64,000 bases of DNA from Rhizobiaceae bacterium (GCA_019635755.1 JAHBYW010000003.1:124001-188000), one strand, 5' to 3'; counted from the stretch's first letter, positions 34,807-43,911 are shown. Notes: generated by a model from the sequence alone, not told the origin. Made by a program: numbers and translations.

Positions 34807-37800
34807 ATGATCGGCATCCTCCCGCACCGTCTCGCCCGCGCCGGACGCGGCCTCGCGGCCGCCGTCCTCGCGCTGCTGGCGCTCGGCGCGAGCAGCCGCG
34901 CCCAGGACGCGCCCGAGTTCTATTTCGACGTCGACACCGGCGGCCACCGGGCCTTCGTCAAGGACATGGCGTTCACCGCCGACGGCGAGTACCTGGTCTC
35001 CGGCTCGGACGACAAGACGATCCGCATCTGGGACTGGCGGGCGGGCGTGACGATCCGGACGCTCCGCGGCTATATCGGCGAAAAGCACGAAGGAAAGGTC
35101 TTCGGCATCGCCGTCTCGCCCGACGGCAAGACCATCGCCGCGGGCGGCTATTTCGGACGCGGGCTGGGCGACAAGCCGCCCTATGGCGACATCCGGCTGT
35201 TCGACTTCGCGACCGGCAAGATGACCGGCGTGCTGAAGGCTCAGGAATTCGCGGTCTACGACGTCGACTTCTCGCCGGACGGCGCCTACCTCGCCGCAGG
35301 CGGCCAGGACGGCTTCGTCTATGTCTGGCGCCAGGACGGCACCGCGGCGAGCGGCTGGACGGCGCACACGAAGCTCGACGCCGATTCCTGGCACATCCAG
35401 AAGGTGGCATTCGCGATGGGGGGCCAGCGTCTCGTGGCAGCCACAACCGACAACGGCGTCCGGCTCTTCGACATGGGCACGGAGGCCGAGGTCGAGATGC
35501 CCGCGGCGGACGACCTGCGCGATTCCAGCATCATGGCGCTGGCCGTATCGGCCGACGGCACGCGCTTCGCCACCGGCAACAGCGACGGCCAGGTCCATGT
35601 CTGGTCGGCGGAAACCGGCGACCTGATCCGCACCCTGCCGCAGCAGCCGTTCCTGATCGGCTCGCTCGCCTTCGCGGCCGGCGACTCGCGGCTGATCGCA
35701 TCCTGCGGCTACCGCTGCGCCGACCAGAACAGGACCGTGGTCTGGGACACCGCGGGACGCGACAAGCCCGTCCTGCAGTATCGCGGCCACGACGGCACGG
35801 TCTTCGCCAGCGCCGTGACGCCCGACGGCGCGCTCGTTGCGACCGCCGGCGGCACACGCCATGGGATCCAGGTCTGGGATCCGCTGACCGGCGAGATGAA
35901 GCACGAACTGCAGGGCATCGGCCATCCGGTCACCTCCGTCGGGATCGACGCGGCGGGGTCCGTGATCGCCTGGGGCACGCAGAACCCCTGCCCCGAAGAG
36001 GTCGCCTGTCCGGAGACGATGGGCACGCTGGAGACGGCGCTGCTGCTCCCGACATCCGAGCGGTTCTTCGAGCACCCGGTTGCGGCAGACGAGCCCAGCG
36101 CCGTCTACCGCCGCGCCGTGCACGAACTTGGCTCCTGGACGCTGACCGCCGGCGCGGGCGGCAAGGACGGCCTGGAGAACGCCATCCTGCAGATCGCCCA
36201 GAACGGCATCCGGGTCCAGTCGATCGAGAACGATGCGACCAACGGCTACCTGCACGCCTCGTACACGCTGATCGGCAATGGCGGGCACCTGATCACCGGC
36301 GGGAATGACGGGACGCTGCTGGAATACAACAGCACGACGGGCGCGCTGGCCGGCGAGTTCCTCGGCGGTCACACCGGGGAAATCAACGCCATGGCGGTCT
36401 CGACCGGGCAGCGGCTGCTGATCACCGGCAGCGCCGACCAGACGCTCCGGCTGTGGAACCTCGAGACTCGCAAGCTGGTGGTGTCGATGCTGTTCGCCGA
36501 GGGCGAATGGGTCATGTGGCTGCCGCAGGGCTACTACTACTCGTCCGACGAAGGCGACAAGCTGATCGGCTGGCACGTGAACCAGGGACGCGACGCGGAG
36601 GGCCGGTTCGTCCGCGCCGGCCAGCTGAAGCGGTTCCTGCTCAGTCCCGAACTCGTCAGGCGGGCGATCATCCTGGGCGACGCGGAGGCGGCCGTGCAGG
36701 AGATGCGGCCCGACGTGGGCAACGAACTGGCGCGCCTTCTGCAGCGCAAGCCGCCGGAGTTCGAGATCCGCGTGGCCGACGACCAGTCGACGGTGAAGGA
36801 CGGCTTCGTGGCGGTGGAGATCATCGGCGCCCAGGAGGCCGGGACCGACGTCCAGGACTTCTCGATCCTGTCCAACAGCCGCAATGTCGGGGCCTTCGCG
36901 TCGCGTTCCATCAGCGGCGACGGCAAGCGCGCCGTGATCGAGGTTCCCGTTGACGACGGCGAGAACCGCATCGCGATCACCGGCGTCAACGAGTTCGGCT
37001 ATGTCACCGAACGCTCGGTGGTGGCGCTGGTCAAGCGCGAGACGCAGGCGAAGAAAGGCAAGCTCTACGTCGTCGCCATCGGCGTCGAGAAGTATCCCCA
37101 CCTGCAGACGGACTGCCGCGGCGGTCCGTGCGATCTCGCCTACTCCGTCGACGACGCGGCCGAGATGCTGAATGTGCTGAGGCAGCGATCGGCTCCGCTG
37201 TTCACCGGCATGGAAGCGCTGATCCTCGTCAACCAGGAGTCGCTCGACGAAAAGGCAGCGCAGGTCGACGTCGTCCAGAAGCTGCTCGGCGAAGGCGGCG
37301 AGATGTTCGAGCCGGACTCGGACAACATCGTCGACCAGGTCGAGGATTTCCTCGACCGCCCCGGGCCGGACGACACCACGATCATCTTCGTCGCCGGGCA
37401 CGGCATCAACATCGACGAGGACTACTACTTCATCCCGACCGACGGCCGGAAGCAGGACGACGGCGAGAAGTGGAGGCGCTCGTCGCTGGTCGACTGGGGC
37501 GACGTGCAGGACGCGGTCGACCGCGCCAAGGGCGTGCGGCTGATGCTGCTGGACACCTGCCACGCGGCGAACGCCTTCAATCCGCGGCTGGAGAAGGACG
37601 CCGCGGATTCACGCATCATCGTCTTCTCGGCGACGGCGGCGAACAACGTCGCACAGGAGAAGCCCGAGCTCGGACACGGCGTATTCACCTACTCTGTCCT
37701 GCGCGGGCTCAAGGGCGCGGCGGGCGGGACCGGCGAAGGCGTCAGGCTGCTGCATCTTGCCGCCTATATCTACGACGAGGTGGTCCGGCTGACCGGCAAG

Positions 37801-37860
37801 CAGCAGGAGCCGTTCTACTACATCAGCAATATGGGAAACATCCTGCTTGCCGAGCCGTAG
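34807..37860 (+). CDS. Exported WD40-repeat and caspase fusion protein
   Basis: A 1017-residue protein. After a Sec signal peptide (LAAAVLALLALGASSRAQ, about 17-35) come about ten WD40-type repeats (about 42-570), for example FTADGEYLVSGSDDKTIRIWD and STGQRLLITGSADQTLRLWN, so one or two propellers. A linker typical of WD40-caspases follows (VMWLPQGYYYSSDEGDKLIGWHVNQ split here, about 575-610), then a beta domain (about 650-745). The C-terminal caspase domain (about 750-1015) has KLYVVAIGVEKYPHL, FVAGHGINID with His865 and LLDTCHAAN with Cys918. The catalytic dyad is intact. The next gene starts inside its last 14 bases. Confidence 0.87.
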   Translation: MIGILPHRLARAGRGLAAAVLALLALGASSRAQDAPEFYFDVDTGGHRAFVKDMAFTADGEYLVSGSDDKTIRIWDWRAGVTIRTLRGYIGEKHEGKVFGIAVSPDGKTIAAGGYFGRGLGDKPPYGDIRLFDFATGKMTGVLKAQEFAVYDVDFSPDGAYLAAGGQDGFVYVWRQDGTAASGWTAHTKLDADSWHIQKVAFAMGGQRLVAATTDNGVRLFDMGTEAEVEMPAADDLRDSSIMALAVSADGTRFATGNSDGQVHVWSAETGDLIRTLPQQPFLIGSLAFAAGDSRLIASCGYRCADQNRTVVWDTAGRDKPVLQYRGHDGTVFASAVTPDGALVATAGGTRHGIQVWDPLTGEMKHELQGIGHPVTSVGIDAAGSVIAWGTQNPCPEEVACPETMGTLETALLLPTSERFFEHPVAADEPSAVYRRAVHELGSWTLTAGAGGKDGLENAILQIAQNGIRVQSIENDATNGYLHASYTLIGNGGHLITGGNDGTLLEYNSTTGALAGEFLGGHTGEINAMAVSTGQRLLITGSADQTLRLWNLETRKLVVSMLFAEGEWVMWLPQGYYYSSDEGDKLIGWHVNQGRDAEGRFVRAGQLKRFLLSPELVRRAIILGDAEAAVQEMRPDVGNELARLLQRKPPEFEIRVADDQSTVKDGFVAVEIIGAQEAGTDVQDFSILSNSRNVGAFASRSISGDGKRAVIEVPVDDGENRIAITGVNEFGYVTERSVVALVKRETQAKKGKLYVVAIGVEKYPHLQTDCRGGPCDLAYSVDDAAEMLNVLRQRSAPLFTGMEALILVNQESLDEKAAQVDVVQKLLGEGGEMFEPDSDNIVDQVEDFLDRPGPDDTTIIFVAGHGINIDEDYYFIPTDGRKQDDGEKWRRSSLVDWGDVQDAVDRAKGVRLMLLDTCHAANAFNPRLEKDAADSRIIVFSATAANNVAQEKPELGHGVFTYSVLRGLKGAAGGTGEGVRLLHLAAYIYDEVVRLTGKQQEPFYYISNMGNILLAEP

Positions 37861-39544
37861 CCGCCGCGCGGCTGTGATTGCAGCCACCGTCGGCCTGCTG
37901 TTCTGGGCGGTCCAGGGCGCGGTCGCGCCGGCTTCGGCGCAGGACTGCCCGACCGGCGACTTCGCGAAATTCTACCAGGGGCCCGAAGAGTTCGACGCGG
38001 CGATCGCCGGGGCCGAGGCTATCGCGCCGGCCAACGAGCGGCTGACGGGCATCGTCGTTCCCCATCACCTCCTGGCCGATCACCTCATGGCGCTCGGCTT
38101 CCGCGCGGCGTCGGGCTTCTCCTACAAACGCATCGTCATCCTGACGCCGGACCACTTCCGCCAGACCGAGCTTTTCGCAACGACTAAACGCGGCTTCGAG
38201 ACGGTGCTCGGACCGGTCGGCACCGACACCGCCGCGGCGCGCCGACTGCTCGACAGTCCGGATTTCGAGGAGTCCTGCCTGTTCCAGCGCGAGCATGGGG
38301 TGCTGGCGCTGCTGCCGTTCATCGCGCACTATTTCCCCGACGCCGAGATCGTGCCGGTCGCGATGTCGATCCGGACGAAGCGCGCAGACTGGGACCGGCT
38401 GGCCGACACGCTGGCGCCGCTCGTCGACGGCGATACGCTGATCGTCGAGTCCACCGACTTCTCGCACTACCTGCCGCAGGGCGAAGCACGACGCCACGAC
38501 CAGCAGACGATGAACGTGCTGGCATCCGGAGCGCTCGACGCCATCGCTCTCCTGCACCAGCCGCGGCACGCCGACTCGGTCGGCGCCCTCTATGTCCAGA
38601 CGAAGTTGCAGCAGTCGCTGTTCGGCGCCCAGCCGCTGGTGATCGCCAACGAGAACTCGCAGCAGTACTCCGCCTCGTTCACGCAGGAGACGACCAGCTA
38701 CCAGGTGATCCTGTTCGGCGCGTTCGGCCCCGGCTTCGCGGCGCCCCGGCCTGCCAATACGCGGACCTACTACTTCGCCGGCGACACCAATTTCGGCCGT
38801 GCCATGAAGATGGCGCTGCTCGACGCGGACGCCGGCGACCGCATCGCGGAAGAGATCCTGTCGCGGACCTCCGGCGGACCGCTGATCGTCAATCTCGAGG
38901 GCGTGGTGCTTCCGAACGTGCCGGAGGCGATCGACGACATGACGCTCGCCATGCCCGAGGACCTCACGATCTCCTGGCTGAAACGCCTCAAGGTCGCCGG
39001 CGTCGGACTGGCCAACAACCACGCCATGGACCTCGGCGATTCCGGCTATGCCGAGACCACGAGGGCGCTGGACGCGGCCGGGCTGCCCTGGTTCGGCCAG
39101 GGCGAGCCGCTCGAACTGCCGGGCCTCGACATCGTCGGGCTGAGCGACATCGACAGCAACGGCTCGCGGCAGTTCGACCTGCTGACACCGGAACTCCTCG
39201 ACACACTGCTGCGCGCCGGCTCCGCCAGTCCGGTGATCGCCTTCGTCCATTGGGGCCGGGAATACGTGACCACCCCGTCGGAACGCGAGACGATGCTGGC
39301 CGACGACATGCGCCGCCGCTCGGTCAGCGCGATCGTCGGCGCACACCCCCACGTGGCCAGCGCGGGGCTCGACGCGCCGGGCGGCGGCGACGTGCTGCAG
39401 GTGTACTCGCTCGGCAACTTCCTGTTCGACCAGAATGCGGACCGCGCCTCGGGCGCGATGCTGGAGCTGACGGTGTTCGAGCAGGGCACCGTGTTCGGGC
39501 GGCTCATGCCGCTGCCCAACTTCTTCGACATGGCGAAGCGCTAG
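37847..39544 (+). CDS. Exported MEMO-like and CapA-like fusion protein
   Basis: A 565-residue protein. Signal peptide (SRRAAVIAATVGLLFWAVQG, cleaved near residue 31). The N-terminal half (about 45-290) matches the MEMO/AmmeMemoRadiSam protein B fold: VVPHHLLADHL (His73, His74), ILTPDHFRQ (His103), LFQREHGVLALLPFI and STDFSHYLP. The C-terminal half (about 305-560) is a CapA/PGA_cap metallophosphoesterase-like domain: YYFAGDTNFGRA, IVNLEGVV, GLANNHAMDLGDSGY, FVHWGREY, VGAHPHV, VYSLGNFLFDQ. The start is a TTG at 37847, 14 bases inside the caspase gene; a GTG at 37874 is possible but would lose the basic signal region. I know no function for this fusion. Confidence 0.8.
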   Translation: MPSRSRRAAVIAATVGLLFWAVQGAVAPASAQDCPTGDFAKFYQGPEEFDAAIAGAEAIAPANERLTGIVVPHHLLADHLMALGFRAASGFSYKRIVILTPDHFRQTELFATTKRGFETVLGPVGTDTAAARRLLDSPDFEESCLFQREHGVLALLPFIAHYFPDAEIVPVAMSIRTKRADWDRLADTLAPLVDGDTLIVESTDFSHYLPQGEARRHDQQTMNVLASGALDAIALLHQPRHADSVGALYVQTKLQQSLFGAQPLVIANENSQQYSASFTQETTSYQVILFGAFGPGFAAPRPANTRTYYFAGDTNFGRAMKMALLDADAGDRIAEEILSRTSGGPLIVNLEGVVLPNVPEAIDDMTLAMPEDLTISWLKRLKVAGVGLANNHAMDLGDSGYAETTRALDAAGLPWFGQGEPLELPGLDIVGLSDIDSNGSRQFDLLTPELLDTLLRAGSASPVIAFVHWGREYVTTPSERETMLADDMRRRSVSAIVGAHPHVASAGLDAPGGGDVLQVYSLGNFLFDQNADRASGAMLELTVFEQGTVFGRLMPLPNFFDMAKR

Positions 39545-39583
39545 CCGCGGCGGACCGACGCCGAGGCCGTGGGGTCGATGCGG

Positions 39584-41644
39584 TCAGGACAGGTCGAGGC
39601 GCAGGCTGGCCCCGGTGCGGCGGCCGGCGCAGGCCGACAGCCGCCAGCCATTGGCGTCGGCGACCTCCTTCACGACGGCCAGCCCGAGGCCGCTGCCCTC
39701 GGCGGCATCGACGTCGCGCTCCAGCCGCTGGTTGCGCAGCAACGCGCGCTCGAAGGCGTCGCCGGCGAGGCCCGGACCGGTGTCGTGGACCTCGACGAAA
39801 TATCCCGACGCGCCGCGCCGCAGACCCACCACGACGCGGCCTTGGCGGGTATATTTGATGGCATTGGAGACCAGGTTCGCGGCGACGCGCATGAGCGGAT
39901 AGGCCGCGGCGGGCGCGTCCGGTGCGGCGAGCACCAGCCGCAGGTCCAGACCCTTCTCCGCGGCTTCCGGGGCGAACATGTCCACGACGCCCTTCAGGAC
40001 GCCGTGCAGGCCGGGCTCCGTCCCCGTCGCCGCCTCGGAGGCCGGCGGCGGGGCGGAGTCGGGCGGCACCATCGCGCCGCCGCCGGGCGCCGAACGCGCG
40101 CCGGCAGCCGACGTGGCTCCTCCCGGCCGGTCGGCGAGCCGGTCGGCGACCAGGCGCTCCATGTAGCCCAGCGCGGACTCGATCTGCCCGACATCCGTCG
40201 TCTTGTTGCCGCCGGCGAATATCTGCCGGAGCGAAAGCCGCAGCGCATGCATGGGCTGGCGCAGGTCGTGGACGGTGTCCTTGACGCTCTCCTCGCGCTG
40301 GCGCGCCTGCGTCGACACCTCGGCGTAGCTTTCCTCGAGCAGCGCCAGCCGCTGGCCAAGCGCGAGGTTGCGCTGCGCGTGGGCCAGGGTCTCCTCCATC
40401 GCCGTCTGGCGCAGATGGTTGTAGCGGTCGAAGATCGCCAGCCCCATCATCAGCGCGTCGAAGATGAGCCCCAGCCGGATCGCGTCATAGGGGGTGATGA
40501 AAGCGGCCTCGATCCCGAACGCGAACCGGGCGGTGAAGAGCGAGGCGGGGATGAGGGAGGCCAGCCACGCGAACAGGTAGAAGCGGACCTCGCGGAAGCG
40601 CGTCCGCGCGGCCACGAGTCCGGCTGCCAGGAAAGACAGCACGCTTACCAGGATCATGTAGACGAGCAGCCGGTTGAGCAGCTTGGGGTCGATCGACCAG
40701 AGGACGACGTCGAGCGCGAGAACCGACAGGACGACCCCCAGCAGCACGCGATGCATGATAGGGTGATGGCGCCGGGTCTGCAGGAAGCTCATGGCGAACA
40801 CGCCGCCGAACACCATGAGGCCCGAGCCGGTGACCGTCGCCGCCATCGAGTTGAATGCCGGGAAGTCCGGCCACAGATACTGGAACGCCATGCCGTCGGC
40901 ATGGGCGATGTAGAGGAAGATGCAGGACGTGTAGGCCGCATAGGCGGCGAAGACGGCCTGCCTGAGGATCACCAGGGCCACCGCTGCCAGCGCCGTCATC
41001 ACCAGCATCATGCCGTAGAACGCGTAGTTCTTGGCGGTGCTGACACCGGCCCTGCTGGCAAAACTCTCCGGCGTGTCGATGAGGACGGGATGCCGCGCCG
41101 CGCCCAGCGAGTAGTAGGAGACGAGCAGGGTCGCGCGCTCGCCTGGCGCCAGCAGGAACGGCGCGACGATGTGCGGATAGTCGACCGGCCGGGCCGAGAA
41201 GGGGCTTTCCTCGTCGATATCGAAAAGGGTCGCGACCGCGCCGTCGCTACCGATGCGATAAATCGCGAGCCTCTGGAGGAAGCTCACCGGCATGAACAGG
41301 CGCCATTCGTCGAGACCGTCGGTCGCGTTGACGACGTCGAGCCGGAGCCAGACCTTCGCATTGGTGTAGCCGAAATCGGGCCTCGGTCCGGGCAGCGGCA
41401 TCATCTCCACAGCCGCCGGGCCGACGAAATCGGCCACCGAGAGCGTCCAGCCTGGATCGAGCCGGTAGCGGAGATGCGGATTGACGGTCTCGCCGTCCGC
41501 GGGACCCGTCAGGACGAGCGGTCCCGCATCGGCCGCGGCCGCCGGCCCCGTGCCCGATGCCGCCGCGCAGGCGAGGGCAAGCACCATCCAGGCGAGACGG
41601 ATGAACTCCGCCGCCGCGATCCCGACGCCGCCCCGGCCCGCCAT
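39584..41644 (-). CDS. 7TMR-DISM sensor histidine kinase
   Basis: A 686-residue membrane kinase. A signal peptide leads to an extracytoplasmic 7TMR-DISM domain (about 40-190: DAGPLVLTGPADGETVNPHLRY, then PDFGYTNAKVWLRLDV and VSYYSLGAARHPVLIDTPESF), then seven membrane segments (about 205-400). A coiled linker precedes HisKA with VHDLRQPMHALRLSLRQ (His459). The ATP-binding domain has the N-box NLVSNAIKYT, DTGPGL and GSGLGL, all intact. An Ala/Pro/Gly-rich insert lies between HisKA and the N-box. It converges with the caspase cluster and is paralogous to its neighbour. The start at 41644 has GGGAG upstream. Confidence 0.9.
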   Translation of the reverse strand: MAGRGGVGIAAAEFIRLAWMVLALACAAASGTGPAAAADAGPLVLTGPADGETVNPHLRYRLDPGWTLSVADFVGPAAVEMMPLPGPRPDFGYTNAKVWLRLDVVNATDGLDEWRLFMPVSFLQRLAIYRIGSDGAVATLFDIDEESPFSARPVDYPHIVAPFLLAPGERATLLVSYYSLGAARHPVLIDTPESFASRAGVSTAKNYAFYGMMLVMTALAAVALVILRQAVFAAYAAYTSCIFLYIAHADGMAFQYLWPDFPAFNSMAATVTGSGLMVFGGVFAMSFLQTRRHHPIMHRVLLGVVLSVLALDVVLWSIDPKLLNRLLVYMILVSVLSFLAAGLVAARTRFREVRFYLFAWLASLIPASLFTARFAFGIEAAFITPYDAIRLGLIFDALMMGLAIFDRYNHLRQTAMEETLAHAQRNLALGQRLALLEESYAEVSTQARQREESVKDTVHDLRQPMHALRLSLRQIFAGGNKTTDVGQIESALGYMERLVADRLADRPGGATSAAGARSAPGGGAMVPPDSAPPPASEAATGTEPGLHGVLKGVVDMFAPEAAEKGLDLRLVLAAPDAPAAAYPLMRVAANLVSNAIKYTRQGRVVVGLRRGASGYFVEVHDTGPGLAGDAFERALLRNQRLERDVDAAEGSGLGLAVVKEVADANGWRLSACAGRRTGASLRLDLS

Positions 41645-41754
41645 CCTGTGCCGCTCCCGCGGAAATAGCCCACGCCGTTGTATTGGCGCCGCGTGCCGGC
41701 GGCAAGGAGGCCTCGCCCCGGGCTCCACCGGCCTGGCCCGGCCGGCTCCGGTTT

Positions 41755-43314
41755 TCAGGCCTTGGCGTCGGTCTGGCCCGCCAGGCGTTCCGCCACCAGC
41801 TTCTCCATCGCGCCGAGCGCCGCTTCGATCTCGCCGGCGTCTGTGGATCTGCTTGCGTCGCCGCTCAGCATCTGGCGCAGCGACAGCCGCAGCGCGTGCA
41901 TCGGCTGGCGCAGGTCATGAACGGTGTCCTTCACGCTTTCCTCGCGTCGCTGCGCCAGCGCGGTCGCCTGCGCGAAACCCTGCTCCAGCAGCGCGAGCCT
42001 CTGTCCCAGAACCGCGTTGCGCTGCACATGCGCAAGCGTCTCGTTCATCGCCTGCCGCCGCAGATGCGAGTACCGGTCGAAGATGGCCAGTCCCATCATG
42101 AGCGCGTCGAACAGCAGGGCCAGCCGGATCGCGTCGTAGGTCGTGATGATCGTCGGCTCGAAGCCGAAGCCGTACCGCAAGGTGAACAGGACCGCCGGGA
42201 TGAGGCCGGCGAACCAGGCGAAGACGTAGAAGCGCACCTCGCGGAAACGCCGGCGCGCCGCGATCAGCCCGGCCGTCAGGAAGGCCAGCGTCGAGACCGA
42301 GATCATGACGACGAGAAGCCGCTTGAGGAGCTGCGGGTCGGTCGCCCACAGCACGACGTCGATCGCCAGCACCGAGACGATGACCGCCTGCAGCACGCGA
42401 TGCATGATCGGGTGGTGGCGCGCCGTCTGCAGGAAGGTGATGGCAAACAGCCCGCCGAACACCATGACGCCCGAGCCGGCGACGACCGAGGCCATCGAGT
42501 TGAAGCGCGGGAAGGAAGGCCAGAGATACTGGAACGCCGCGCCGTCGGCATGGGCGACGTAGACCAGGACCGAAAGGAGATAGCCGGCGTAAGCGGCGAA
42601 GACCGGCTGGCGGAGCGCCGCCAGCGCCACGCCTGCCAGCACGATCATGACCAGCATCATGCCGTAGAAGGCGTAGCTCTTGGCGTCGTTGATGCGCGAC
42701 AGGGCCGCGAAACTCTCCGGCGTCTCGATCGACGTGGTGATCCGTGACGCCCCTTGCGAATAGTAGGCGACGACGAGCGTAGCCTCTTCGCCCGGCGCGA
42801 GGTCGAACGGGGCGACCAGTTGCGGGCTGCCAATCGGCCGGGCGCCGAAGGGACTGTCCTCCGTGAGATCCATCAGCGTTGCAACCGATCGGTCCGACCC
42901 GATCCGGTAGATGGCGATCTGCTGGGTGAAATTGGCATGGACGAAGAAGCGCCATGCGGTCGTGTCGGCGGTCCCGTTGGCCACGTCGAGCTTCAGCCAG
43001 ATCTTGGCGGGCGTGTAGCCAAAGTCCGGCACCGGGCCGGGAAGCGGCTGCAGGGCGACGGCAGACGGCGCTACGAAATCGGCCGCCTTCAGTTGCCATT
43101 CCGGGTCGGTCGTGTATTCAAAGTGGCGGCTGAGCGCCTGCATGTCCGCGGGGCCGTCAAGGACCAGTGGACCAGGGCCAGAGGCCGCGAAAGACGCGTG
43201 GGGGTGCGTCGTGACCAGTGCCAGTGCCGCGACCACCCATGCCAGGAACACCACCGCCCTGCCCGGACCGCGTGTGCGCCCGTGAAGAAGCGCGTCCTGA
43301 TCGCCGACGATCAT
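41755..43314 (-). CDS. 7TMR-DISM sensor with HisKA but no ATP-binding domain
   Basis: A 519-residue paralogue of the neighbouring kinase. It has the same 7TMR-DISM domain, seven membrane segments, the FDRYSHLRRQAMNETLAHVQRN linker and TVHDLRQPMHALRLSLRQM (His466). It stops about 50 residues later at GQTDAKA, before any N-box or G-box. It therefore cannot bind ATP in the usual way, but could be trans-phosphorylated or could regulate its neighbour. The start is uncertain. ATG 43314 gives a basic signal region but overlaps the opposite-strand response regulator; GTG 43254 avoids the overlap but loses the basic residues. Confidence 0.8.
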   Translation of the reverse strand: MIVGDQDALLHGRTRGPGRAVVFLAWVVAALALVTTHPHASFAASGPGPLVLDGPADMQALSRHFEYTTDPEWQLKAADFVAPSAVALQPLPGPVPDFGYTPAKIWLKLDVANGTADTTAWRFFVHANFTQQIAIYRIGSDRSVATLMDLTEDSPFGARPIGSPQLVAPFDLAPGEEATLVVAYYSQGASRITTSIETPESFAALSRINDAKSYAFYGMMLVMIVLAGVALAALRQPVFAAYAGYLLSVLVYVAHADGAAFQYLWPSFPRFNSMASVVAGSGVMVFGGLFAITFLQTARHHPIMHRVLQAVIVSVLAIDVVLWATDPQLLKRLLVVMISVSTLAFLTAGLIAARRRFREVRFYVFAWFAGLIPAVLFTLRYGFGFEPTIITTYDAIRLALLFDALMMGLAIFDRYSHLRRQAMNETLAHVQRNAVLGQRLALLEQGFAQATALAQRREESVKDTVHDLRQPMHALRLSLRQMLSGDASRSTDAGEIEAALGAMEKLVAERLAGQTDAKA

Positions 43315-43911
43315 GCTTTCGTCTCCTGGGGCCTCGCCAAGGCGCTCGCTGCCTTCGATGAGATTGAGGTCATCGGCTCCGTGACGAACGGAATCGAAGC
43401 CATCTCGGAGATCCGGAAGAGCAAGCCCCATTGCGCAGTGCTCGACTACAATATGCCGGGCGCCAACGGACTGGAAGTCTTCCTGGAGTCGAAACGCTGG
43501 TCGGCCGAGACGCGCTTCGTCGTGTTCACCGGCTCGGCCAAACCGGAGACCGTCAACCTGCTGGTCGAGGCGGGCGTGCACGGCGTCTGCCTGAAGGACG
43601 GCAACGAGACCGAGATCACCGATGTCGTCCGCCAGGTCTGCGCCGGCCGCTCGGTCGTCGGCGAGAGCGCCCGGCTGCTGATGCGTTCGCCGGGCGAGGC
43701 GGTAGCGGTCACCGACCGCGAGCTCGCCGTGCTGCAGGCGATCGCCCGGGGCCACACCAATGCCAGCGCCGCCGAAAGCCTCGGCATCAGCGCCAAGACG
43801 GTCGATACGCACCGCACCAACCTGATGCGCAAGTTCGAGGTCAACTCGACGGCCAGCCTGCTGCTGGCGGCCGTGCGCGCGGGCCTGCTGGACCCCGCCG
43901 GCATCCGCTGA
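43282..43911 (+). CDS. NarL/LuxR-type response regulator
   Basis: A 209-residue two-component regulator. The receiver domain has VLIADDHAFV (acidic pair), phospho-acceptor Asp55 in AVLDYNMPGANG, VVFTGSAKPE and the Lys-containing VCLKDGNE. The DNA-binding domain is LuxR-type: VTDRELAVLQAIARGHTNASAAESLGISAKTVDTHRTNLMRKF (about 145-190, in segments). The start is the GTG at 43282; the receiver fold needs all residues from there. It is the only regulator near the two sensors and probably their partner. Targets unknown; the caspase operon is a candidate. Confidence 0.9.
   Translation: MKKRVLIADDHAFVSWGLAKALAAFDEIEVIGSVTNGIEAISEIRKSKPHCAVLDYNMPGANGLEVFLESKRWSAETRFVVFTGSAKPETVNLLVEAGVHGVCLKDGNETEITDVVRQVCAGRSVVGESARLLMRSPGEAVAVTDRELAVLQAIARGHTNASAAESLGISAKTVDTHRTNLMRKFEVNSTASLLLAAVRAGLLDPAGIR

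Noticed and set aside
34198-37563. An open frame of 1121 codons on the minus strand
   Set aside because: It is antisense to the WD40-caspase gene. Its sequence is dominated by Asp/Arg/Val/Leu strings typical of third-position GC shadows, has no recognisable domain and no ribosome binding site.
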